Assembly: GCA_015501585.1 (NCBI GenBank)
Contig: JADNRY010000287.1
Span: forward strand, 1-64,000
DNA: 64,000 nucleotides
Reading direction: 5' to 3'
Source of the DNA: Rhodocollybia butyracea
Taxonomy: Eukaryota; Basidiomycota; Agaricomycetes; Agaricales; Omphalotaceae
The position numbers and the translations under genes were made by a program. Under the pieces are notes generated by a model. The model did not search any database and was not told where the DNA came from. It saw only the letters and a list, made by a program, of their open reading frames with translations. Positions 55,473 to 64,000 of the stretch are shown here, one piece after another (position 1 is the first letter of the stretch; every line of letters begins with the position of its first letter).

Positions 55473-55741
55473 TGTAGAAAAACTGAACCTAAATAGAGTA
55501 CCGTAAGTTACTCAGTCGATGTGGTATTCCGACTATATTAGATACCTAAATAGAGTACCGTAAGTTACTGTAAGGTATCATTAGTTATATGTCTAGAAAA
55601 GGTTAAAAAGAGATGCTCACCTCAGTCGATGTGGTATTCCGACTGAGGTGTGCTAACGGCGCCTAAGTAATATATATAGTAAGTGAAAAGGGTAACGTGA
55701 TCGTACGGATGTGTGTACGAGGTGTTCTGTATATACTAACA
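55473..55741 (-). repeat. 3' LTR of second copia element
   Basis: Ends TGTTAGTATATAC and TTTTTCTACA on the minus strand. It contains an 11-bp perfect stem with an 11-nt loop at 55618-55650 (CACCTCAGTCG with CGACTGAGGTG), a degenerate copy of the same hairpin near 55514, and an internal direct repeat of CCTAAATAGAGTACCGTAAG. Confidence 0.92.
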
Positions 55742-55752
55742 CTCCTCCTCAC
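55742..55752 (-). promoter_or_regulatory. copia polypurine tract
   Basis: GGTGAGGAGGAG on the minus strand immediately precedes the 3' LTR. Confidence 0.65.
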
Positions 55753-56273
55753 CGAGAACTCACGTCTCCTCCTCGCATGGAATCGTCGGGTCGAAGTCCC
55801 ATCATTCCTCGTAGATATTGGAATGTTTTTGTTGGTAGTGCCTTTGTAAAGGCATCTGCGACGTTCTGTGATGTATGCACATATGACATGTTAAGTTCCT
55901 TGGATTGCACGCGCTCGCGGAGAAAGTGATACTTGATGTCCACATGTTTCACTTGGTAGTGTAGTGCGGGATCTTCCGATAGGACGATGGTGGCGTTATT
56001 GTCACATAAGAGTGGAGTTGGCTCCTCCTGTTGTATGCCAATCCCAAGGAGTAGTGATCGAAGCCATATGGCCTCTTTTGCTGACTCGTATCCTGCCATA
56101 TACTCTGCTTCACACGAGGAAGCTGCTACTGTCTTCTGGTTACGCGCTGACCATGAAATAAGACCTGATCCTAAGGTAAAACAGTAACCACCAATGCTGC
56201 GTCGGGTGTCAAGACACTTGGCCCAATCAGAGTCGGTATAGCCAAGTAATATTTCAGCATTATTCCGACTCAC
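55749..56273 (-). pseudogene. copia RNase H segment
   Basis: 174 codons with the copia RNase H landmarks GYTDSDWAKCLDTRRSIGGY, SSCEAEYMA, LLCDNNATIVLS and HVDIKYHFLRERV, and the C-terminal ADAFTKALP. Its upstream reverse transcriptase is deleted; it starts right at the integrase break in a different frame. Confidence 0.92.
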
Positions 56274-57673
56274 ATTGTTCGTGCCTTGTTCATGAGAGTG
56301 CGATGCATTCGTTCTACTTTCCCTATGTGCGCAGATGTGTAGGGAGCGGTAAACTGTTGTTGTGTACCTCTGGTTTTTAGCCAGTCTCGCATTTCGTCGG
56401 ATTTTAGTTCTCCGTTATCGGTTCGATAAATCCCAACCTTGAGACTGGTTTCTAGTTCGCGGGCTCGTTCCCATGCTTGGAGTTCGCCAAATGCATCATC
56501 TTTATTTACAAGGGGAATTGTCCAAGGATAACTAGTGTAGTCATCAACAATGTTCATGATGTAGTTATTTCCCGTGCGCGAACGAACAGCTTCTGGTCCC
56601 GATAGGTCCACCCATACTTTTTCTAGACGTCTCGTAGCTCTATGCCCCTCCTCCCGCTTCGTAGGTACCGGAGTTTTTGTCTGTTTACCGAGAATGCATG
56701 ATTGGCATTTGGAAGGGGCAGAGGAGAGGTCAATGGGCATACCTTTGACTGTGTCCTTCTGGGACATATCATATACAGTCTGGTAATTGGCGTGGCCAAG
56801 ACGTCGATGCCATGTCTCTAGACTTGGAATTTGTTTGGCGACAAATGCATGTTTGAACTCGGTGGAGGTCAGGTTGAGAGTATACAGATGGCGAGTGGAT
56901 GAGAGTGTACCACGGGCAATTATGGCGCGAGTATTATTCCTCGAAATCCAGCATGACTCTTTGTCAAAGTGGGCTGTGACATTGGAGTGTTGAGCTAGTG
57001 TGCTAATTGAGATGAGTCGTACAGTTGACTCGGGGATATATAGACAATCATGAAGGATAAGATAGGTTCCATGGCCTGTTCGGAGTTTAATGTCTCCGAT
57101 TCCATGAGCTGCGATAGATCTCCCGCCTATGCCTTTGACAAATCTGGGGGGAATAGGATGTAGAGTGAGGAAGTCATTCCATTCTGGTGTGATGTGTACA
57201 GTTGCACCGGTGTCACATAGGAATGGTGATTCAGTAGTTGAGAGTCTGGTGCGAGTTGATTGATCTGGTGGGGCTACCACAACTGCGGCAATGTCTATAT
57301 CTCTCCTCCTCTCGCTCCAGTCTACAGTAGCCTTGAGGTCCTCAAATGCCAGCCATCCCTCATATTCAACCCTACCAGGGTCAGTTGTATCGAATATGTT
57401 GTTGAGACAGTCAGAGGCTAGGCCGGCAAACTCTGGGCGGCTTGGAGGGACAGGGGTGGATTGACTACCCTGTGGTACGTTCCCGAGAATGGTGTTTGTA
57501 CTGAGATCAACAATGTATGCATGTCCAGATGATTTGTCTGTCACAATTGAAAAGTTTGATTTAGAGTCTGGTGGCTTTGGGAAGGTATTGCTTGAGCTTT
57601 TTCCATTACGGTCACGAGCACGGGCAGCTTTGGATTCGTCAATTGACTTTCCTGCCATTCCGCCTCCTGGCAA
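56270..57673 (-). pseudogene. copia protease and truncated integrase
   Basis: Protease (FLCDTGATVHIT), GAG-pre-integrase zinc site (TWHRRLGHANYQ, then CQSCILGKQ), and a DDE core with VWVDLSGPE, IYRTDNGELK and KVERMHRTLMNK, so all three catalytic residues remain. The integrase C-terminus and everything up to RNase H are deleted. The frame is shared with the gag fragment 57704-58108 and is separated from it by one TGA inside the zinc knuckle. Confidence 0.9.
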
Positions 57674-57703
57674 GACACAGTATTCGACCTGATGACATTC
57701 GGG

Positions 57704-58467
57704 TCATGAACAGTGAGGATTGGTACAACGTACCACCCGTGGTTTCGACGTTTTGGGGTCTGTTGATCTCGATCCGTGTACCACAAGAGCAATGTCATTC
57801 ACTTTCCCATCAGCATCAGCCAGAGATTGGGCAGTGTCAAGAGCAACATTTATGTCGGATGAGGTATATGTGGGTTTTCCCGTTGAATCGGGTTTGGATT
57901 TAGCAAGATCCTGCGCAACTAGTCCACGTGTGGTTTCGAGCCCTGAAACTCCAGTCATTGCATTGATCATGAGGATACATAAGAAGAGCTGTTCTGAGGG
58001 AGTTCCCATGGCCCATATACGGGTATTGAGATCGGAGATAGTGGAACTTGTGGTAGAGAACTTTTCAGTGTGTGAATAGCGTAGGGCTAGAGCTTCCTGT
58101 ATAAGCAAAACTTGCTTAACAGGGCCAGCTTTCTCATGGCGGGTTTTAAGAGCATTCCAAGTGGCCTCGGCGGTGGAGGTCGCGTCAATGAAGGAACGTT
58201 CTTCAGGGACATGAATGAGCGGACGGCCTTGTCATTTACAAGCCAGTTACGGTATGCACAGGGTTCAACATCTTTGTCGGGTTGAATGATAGTTCCGTTG
58301 AGGTAGCCGTCGGCACCTTGAGAAAGGCTAAGAATTGTCTCAACGTGGGATGACCATTCCTGCCAGTTGTCAGTGTTCTTATCAAGTGATTTTTCGTCAA
58401 AAAGAGATGTATTGATGGAGATAGGACTGATGGAAGGTTTGCTTGCATCGGTTGCTAAAACAGTCAT
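57704..58467 (-). pseudogene. copia Gag (frameshift plus in-frame stop)
   Basis: ATG at 58467. The first part has the copia Gag pattern (WQEWSSHVETILSLSQG); a 1-nt shift near 58190-58200 moves the sense to the frame of 57704-58108 (RIWAMGTPSEQLFLCILMIN). It ends in the first half of a CCHC knuckle (CTNPHCS) followed by TGA, then the knuckle's second half (HQVEYC) in the same frame. The TGA may be a CGA-to-TGA change or a readthrough stop; a mutation is more likely given the other damage. Confidence 0.85.
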
Positions 58468-58590
58468 GGTGACATGTTGGGTATAGAGAGTTAATAGGTG
58501 GGAGAAGATGTATGATTGGTGTTTCTGATAGAGTCCAAGGTTGACAGATAGGTGCAGAGATCCACGTTGCTTCTTAGAGCATAGAGAATT

Positions 58591-58601
58591 GGCCCATAAC
58601 C
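58591..58601 (-). promoter_or_regulatory. copia primer-binding site
   Basis: GGTTATGGGCC on the minus strand after LTR end CTACA, as in the first copia element, although the two LTR sequences are unrelated. It fits priming by an internal fragment of initiator tRNA-Met. Confidence 0.75.
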
Positions 58602-58870
58602 TGTAGAAAAACTGAACCTAAATAGAGTACCATAAGTTACTCAGTCGATGTGGTATTCCGACTGTATTAGATACCTAAATAGAGTACCGTAAGTTACTGT
58701 AAGGTATCGTTAGTTATATGTCTAGAAAAGGTTAAAAAGAGATGCTCACCTCAGTCGATGTGGTATTCCGACTGAGGTGTGCTAACGGCGCCTAAGTAAT
58801 ATATATAGTAAGTGAAAAGGGTAACGTGATCGTACGGATGTGTGTACGAGGTGTTCTGTATATACTAACA
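58602..58870 (-). repeat. 5' LTR of second copia element
   Basis: 269 bp. It differs from the 3' LTR at about three positions. It carries the same 11-bp hairpin. Confidence 0.92.
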
Positions 58871-59015
58871 AACCTAGGCTTGCCTAGGGAATCCTCAAGA
58901 GCCTTGACTGGCAAGGGACGAGCCCAAATTCCTAGGATGCCATAGGATTCATAGGTCACCTAGTTTGCTTTAGGCCACTCTGGGGTCACCTAGGCAAAAA
59001 CGGCTTTTCCTGATG
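58871..59015. repeat. half copy of the foldback element
   Basis: Almost identical to the right arm of the palindrome at 50955-51327, from its inner AACCTAGGCTTGCC to its outer GGCTTTTCCTGATG. The left arm is replaced by the copia LTR. Confidence 0.9.
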
Positions 59016-60479
59016 TATTCATTGATAAGGCTTGGCCTTAAAGGCAAATCTTACAGTAATGAGCCCCAACACTGAGTAATATGATTGGGAAAGGGTATTT
59101 CAGACTGTTGACAGCGACTAGGCCGCACTACCACTTCCACATCGTTGCCGTCTTTGAGTATCATGATTCCTGGTAGGTTACAGGTGTTACCATCATGTAG
59201 GAAGGATTGTGCATATGCATAAGAGAAAAGCAGGCTACCATACAATGGTGCATGATTGAAAAAGGGGTAATTCATCCATCGATGGTCACTACAACTTCCA
59301 CATCATCACTGTCTTTGGGTATCATGATTCCTGGTATGGCCACAGGTGTTATCATCATGTAGGGGGTGCATACACATAGAGATATGAGAAACCACTGTAC
59401 AGTGGTGCATGATTGGAAAGGGGTATTTCAGTCGTACTCTGGAAAGAGTATTGGTGTTATACATACCTCTATACTTTTGTGAATTTCCTGGCAGGCTATC
59501 GTGAAACCCCAGGAATACCTTCAGGACTGGGGTGTTAGTTTGTAATGCCTGTAAACAAACCTGGAAAATATTTCCAAGCTGAGAATGGTATAGGGTCATA
59601 TGATTCAATACCAGGCCGACAATGCCTTTCTTCCTACCAAGCTTTTAACCCACTTGGATATATATACTGACAACCACTAGCACCGGTTCTTTAGACCTCC
59701 TTGCCGTTTCCTCTCAACAATTCTTCCCCACGTCATAATAACATAGTCCAAGGGGAACAAACCCCCTTACACGAGCTTGCACAGGTCTGCTCTCCTCGTT
59801 AACTCAGTAAAAACTTGGGTGGCGTACCAACCGTTGTGGCAAGTACAGAGATGTGATTTCGATGGAGGAGGAGGAGGAGAATTTTATTACACAGCATGGT
59901 CCATTGGAAAGGTCCATTCAAGGGTCCATTGAGGGGTCCATTGAGGTGTGTCCATCAATCAGGTATCTATTGTATCACTGTGAATGTAAACGTTAAAACG
60001 TTAACAAAGCACAACTGGCCCATGCTCTCGGACAGAGTTTGGTCCATGATGCATTGATGATCCGTGGACAATTGCCAGGTCTGAGGAAGAGAGTTGCACT
60101 GCTGGAGCAACTTTCAGGTGTACCTTCCAAACGCTGCTTCCGGTCATCATTGATCTTCGTGTGTCTCTGAGTGGCAAGTGGCATCCACCATACATATCCT
60201 GAGCCTCTTTCGCCCAGGCCACCATCACTTGCAGTCTCCTAGATCCTCAGCTTGCTTGTGATCTTGTTTATTCTCAGCTTCATAGTTGCCTGTGTAACAA
60301 CTCTGATGTAATAATGCCAGCCTGCCTCAGCTAGGGCTACCTTGTTCTGGGTAGCGAAGTGGTAAGAACAAAAACAAGCAGAAACAAGCAGAAACACTTG
60401 CTCTTCTGCTTGGTCCTGGCCATGAATAACTTAGCTTTTGAAATGACATGTCGGAACCTTGGCTTCAAACTTCAATTCT
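59016..60479. repeat. local duplication, otherwise no gene
   Basis: About 59090-59260 and 59275-59420 are diverged direct copies (GTATCATGATTCCTGGTA, then ACAGGTGTTA, then TGGTGCATGATTG). A GGTCCATT word occurs four times at 59898-59945 next to a GGAGGAGGAGGAGGA run. No gene is supported. Confidence 0.5.
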
Positions 60480-61379
60480 TCTAGAACAGGTGCCTCGAAA
60501 CTGTAGGTCTAGACACTAGGGACAAGTTATGTCAATTTCATAGGCAGGATATTGTCGAGGACATCTTGCAGAATCCTACCAGTTACTACTTTATGAACTT
60601 GTTTTCAATTCCTTGGATGCACGATTGATACAATAAAAGCAAAGTCAATGTATACACCCCCAAGCTTCACTGTCACTTTATCTTCTTTACATCACCGACT
60701 GAGGACCCAGTAAAGTTAGAAGGAGATTTCTGTGGAATTTCTGTTAGGGAATTCGATGAGTGTCCAATCAGGCAGTCAGTCCGACATGGGTTCTATGGTC
60801 CAACAGTTAACAGTTACAAGGTGGGACCTGCGGGAGGTCAGTGAATATTGAATTGTAGGAGTCGAGCTGACTTGACCTTGCTTAATATTTGTCCGCCTTT
60901 GGAAGTAAACTTTTGTTTTTGGACTGGTCAGCATTAATTACTCTCACAAGGGCCAAAGGTACTTACTCATTGAACTCAGGACCCCATTGGCCCCATTAGG
61001 TTTGTACAAGCAGTCAATGAAATTTTGAGTATTTTGGGCAGCTAGTACTAGTAGTGAGTAGATAGAGGAGTATGAGGCGGCTTGCTACTACCTGAGTGGC
61101 TGAACATGTGTATACTTTGAGACAAGATGAGCACAAAAAAATTTGGTTGCTCCTTCCATGTACTTACTATGAGATAGCAATTTTTTCCTGTCTTCACAGT
61201 TTATACTTAAAATCATACAAACTATCAATGTACAAGTAAAGTACAATCACACATGTACAAAGAGGGGGTATACTTGAAGGAGTCCCTTGTGACCAGGAAG
61301 TGGATATCTGCAAAGTTGGGACAGACGACTGCAAAGAGGGAGAACAAGGCTGGTTAGTTATGAGGAATGATGGGACCTA
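60480..61379. repeat. inverted duplicate of the NACHT A flanks
   Basis: 60510-60670 matches 51811-51960 inverted, and 61105-61340 matches 49740-49998 inverted. The middle part (60700-61100) has no partner. Confidence 0.6.
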
Positions 61380-63285
61380 GTGTAATTTATTATTCCTCAC
61401 TGGGAGTATAGGGAAGAGGTGTGGGTGAGGATGAGCCCAAGTATGTTCCATGTTGGCTAGATGATCTGACCTGTAACAGATGACACCCTTGTATCTCGGA
61501 GTCCTGCCTCGCAATCTCTTGCTTTTCCTTTATCCTGGTGAGATGCAAAAGATGACTGTTCCAATGCTGTTCAAAATCATTGGCACTAACATAACAATCC
61601 TTGGCCCAGATATCATCTAGATATTGTGTCCAGCATGTGATTACTTCTAATGGAGGATCAGGAAATGACTGTCATAAAAAATGGGTTTCAATAATCCTTG
61701 ACTTTGGAACCTATATTCTGTACTCTTACCTTGAGCCACTTCAAAATATGATATATTTCCTCTGCATCACACCTTGGGAGTTGGGATGGGTGAAGGTTCT
61801 GAATATCATGAAGGAGTTCATTGCAAGATGGAGATGATCTGACATGGATAGCCCAGTTGCATTGATACTGGATGCTTCTCCAACTATATTATAGGGTTGT
61901 GAGGAATGCAGTGTATTATCTGTAATGATTTCACCAACCTCACATGCTTTAGCTTACCAGCATGAATATCCTTTCCTATCTGGATAAATTGACGTGCCAA
62001 ATCCCTGGAATATGACGGCCAAAGGAAACTCTCCCTATTAAAGGATAGACCAGTGGTGTAACCCAAGAGACTATACCACAGGTTTTTATCTTTGCCAATA
62101 ATTGAGCGAAGGCAAGAAATATTTGATCAAATGTTGCTCCAGGAAACACTTAACAGTAATAGGATGCTACCATATTTGTTTATTTTTTCCAGTAGCACCA
62201 TTAAGCGAAGAAAATGAAGAAGTCTGGGAGACTGTGATAAAATAGCATGATCAAATGTTGAAGACATATTGATGAAGTCAATGAGCTCTAGCTGAGGGCT
62301 ACTAGAATAGCTGTCGGACAGTTCATATTGCATGAAAATGAGATATCCATAGTCTTCCCAAAGTTGTATATGATATTCAGGTGTTGGATGAATCTTCTTG
62401 ATGGATGTCAGGATCACTGTGGAAAGAATGTAAAAACTAACTTTTATCCAAGCTAAGATTATCTCCACTGACGACAGGCCTTCATTAAAGACGAGGATGT
62501 ATTCTGGAATAATGGCACTTTCAATCAGAGGCAACAGGTCCACCGAAGGAGGCAATGAGGCAATGAAGTGTAGAAATTTGTTTAGAATGTACCTGATGGA
62601 TAGTAGATAAAGCATGAAGTTTGACTCTTCAATGAAACGACATACTGAAAAGTACACCAGTTATCTTGATCATACACATGAGCAAGGGATCTCAGCATTG
62701 AATGAGCCAGATCCATGTGATGGATACCACCAACATAGAAATCTTGGGAACGCTTTGGGTCACGTAGGAAATCATAAAAAGATGCATGGTGGGTGGAAAT
62801 CTCATCAAATTCATCTTCTGGCACATGAAATATCCAATGAAGGCTGCGCAGAAACAAATGTGTATCCCCAGTTTCCAGTCCAAGCAGTTGATCAAGGTCA
62901 TCAGGAGTGAAATAATCGAAGTGGACAAGAACACATAGGATTTGTATTAGTTTGGGGCGCTTGGCAAAGGGAACAGTGGAAAGGATGTTGATGTAAAGCT
63001 AGTCAAGCATATCAAATGGTGATTCAGATTCAATTTGGCCCTGCATCACAATTGCCAGACGCTCTGCTGGGCGGTAATTTCTGTCATCGACAAATTTTAT
63101 GATGGTTGATGCATAGATAAAGTATCCAGATGACTTCCACACAAGTTTATGCAGGACTTTGGGGACAGGCCATGGGAGGGAGATGGTGGACATGGTCTGA
63201 TGGTGCTCCCGATGAATTTGAGCAAATTCATCACGAAAATATGCACGGACATTGTCAAATGACTGCTCTACATCAGGAAAATACC
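61380..63285 (-). pseudogene. NACHT domain protein, copy B (truncated)
   Basis: Inverted paralogue of copy A at 47456-49731. On the minus strand it begins at about 63285 with a segment matching copy A from DVEQSFDNV onward, and includes VLHKLVWKSSGYFIYASTII, HHASFYDFLRDPKRS and LPPSVDLLPLIESAIIPEYI. It lacks both Walker motifs. A TAG at about 63000 breaks it where copy A has CAG, and several further frame breaks lie at 61900-62150. Copy B keeps TAC where copy A has the TAA stop, so the two copies decayed independently after duplication. Confidence 0.85.
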
Positions 63286-63349
63286 CCCCCTACTCCAGCA
63301 AGCTTAGAGAGGCCAGGGCTCCTCCAGCGACTTGAAACCCTCTAAGTTG

Positions 63350-63780
63350 GACAGGACACTTGAGCTGCCAGAGACTGAGTTCACAAGGTTACTTTCACTT
63401 AGGGTGGCCTCAAGCTCACTCAAGTCACTCAGGTCATGGTCAAGTCCATCAAGTTCACTTGAGTGGCCTTCTAAAGCTGCTTAAGTAGACCTCAAACCCA
63501 CTTCAGTAAGTCAAAAGCTTTGTCAAGTTCACTTCAAGTCTGCATAACTCTATCTTAAGTCAGCCAAAGTAGACTTAAAGCATGCCCACACTCTATCTTA
63601 AGTCAACCAAAGTAGACTTCAGGTATCTTTAAGTCTGCCCACAGTCTATCTCAAGTCAAGACAAGTTGGCTTAAGCATGATTGAAGTACACCTAAAGTGT
63701 ATTACAAGTGCACTGAAGTCTACTATAAGTAAACTCCACAGGACCCTTGGAGTTCACCTAACACCACTTAAGTCACTTAT
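63350..63780. repeat. degenerate CAAGT/ACTTRAGT-rich repeat
   Basis: Irregular tandem copies of a roughly 43-53-bp unit containing CTATCTTAAGTCARCCAAAG and AGTAGACTT (starts near 63548 and 63591, a third partial near 63643). They are surrounded by many CACTYAAGTC words. No coding signal. Confidence 0.65.
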
Positions 63781-64000
63781 TGTGATTTTGAATAATCAAT
63801 CCAATTATAAAATCAAATCATTGTATTGCTAATCAAAACTATTTAATTACTCTAACTACATACAGAAATTAAACTGTGAAACAGTGATTAAAGCCACCAG
63901 CTGAGACTACAGTACCCCCAATAAATACAGACTTAGTAAATAAGAGAATAAACAAGTGAGAACTGTTAGGGAAAAATGAATGTAAAATGCATATTAAAAG
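63781..64000. other. AT-rich end of window, nothing recognised
   Basis: No ORF or repeat partner found. Confidence 0.4.

Larger units (their letters stand above)
55473..58870 (-). mobile_element. copia retrotransposon with internal deletion
   Basis: Two 269-bp LTRs (55473-55741 and 58602-58870) with only a few substitutions. Inside, from the minus-strand 5' end: primer site, gag, protease, partial integrase, then RNase H and polypurine tract. The integrase C-terminus and the whole reverse transcriptase are missing at the junction near 56270. The outside 5-mers differ (CCCAC left, AACCT right), and the right flank is half of a foldback element whose left half is absent. A simple insertion would not give this. 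Confidence 0.93.

Noticed and set aside
57674..57703. Programmed stop-codon readthrough between copia gag and pol
   Set aside because: The TGA falls inside the zinc knuckle and the gag has a separate frameshift, so a CGA-to-TGA mutation is simpler.

Overview
The window looks like transposon-dense, gene-poor DNA from a filamentous basidiomycete, most likely an agaricomycete. The evidence is short GT-AG introns of about 50-65 bp, pyrimidine-rich promoters, NACHT and NACHT-ankyrin genes of the agaricomycete type, a MULE-type transposase with a WRKY-GCM1-like zinc finger, a secreted LPMO-like (AA14-type) gene relic, and chromodomain Ty3/gypsy and Ty1/copia elements. I cannot name the species. Almost every recognisable gene is broken or truncated, so this reads as a subtelomere-like or heterochromatic accessory region. 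A short interstitial (CCCTAA)n-like island at 29.45-29.5 kb fits that view.

Layout. 0.3-2.7 kb: degenerate GTNACGC minisatellite and small exon-like relics. 2.85-3.88 kb: solo gypsy LTR with a GATTG target duplication. 4.7-7.8 kb (-): NACHT-ankyrin gene with about 15 ankyrin repeats and two 1-nt frameshifts. 8-18.7 kb: no intact gene; MITEs, SINE-like units and diverged duplications. 18.9-20.5 kb (+): truncated MULE/GCM transposase. 20.8-22.3 kb (+): LPMO-like pseudogene. 23.06-26.40 kb: young gag-only LTR retrotransposon with a 780-aa ORF. 26.4-31.6 kb: inverted repeats, the telomere-like island and a MITE-interrupted gene relic. 31.61-43.17 kb: 11.6-kb chromodomain gypsy element with an intact 1211-codon pol and a spliced antisense gene. 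43.17-47.45 kb (-): copia element cut off before its reverse transcriptase. 47.46-49.73 kb (+) and 61.4-63.3 kb (-): two copies of one NACHT gene in inverted orientation, both pseudogenes. 50.0-51.6 kb: TIR element holding a foldback palindrome. 55.47-58.87 kb (-): copia element with an internal deletion that removes the reverse transcriptase.

The three observations I rate highest all concern retroelement nucleic acid rather than new proteins. (1) The gag-only element is packed with short perfect inverted repeats across LTR, leader, ORF and 3' region. (2) The gypsy LTR leader carries 7-9 spaced stem-loops in which the apical core is conserved but the stem arms differ from unit to unit and still pair, which is internal covariation. 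(3) The gypsy element shows a Tf1/sushi-type self-priming arrangement (a 12-nt exact complement between the predicted RNA 5' end and the PBS) and carries a three-exon, 275-codon antisense gene between pol and the 3' LTR.
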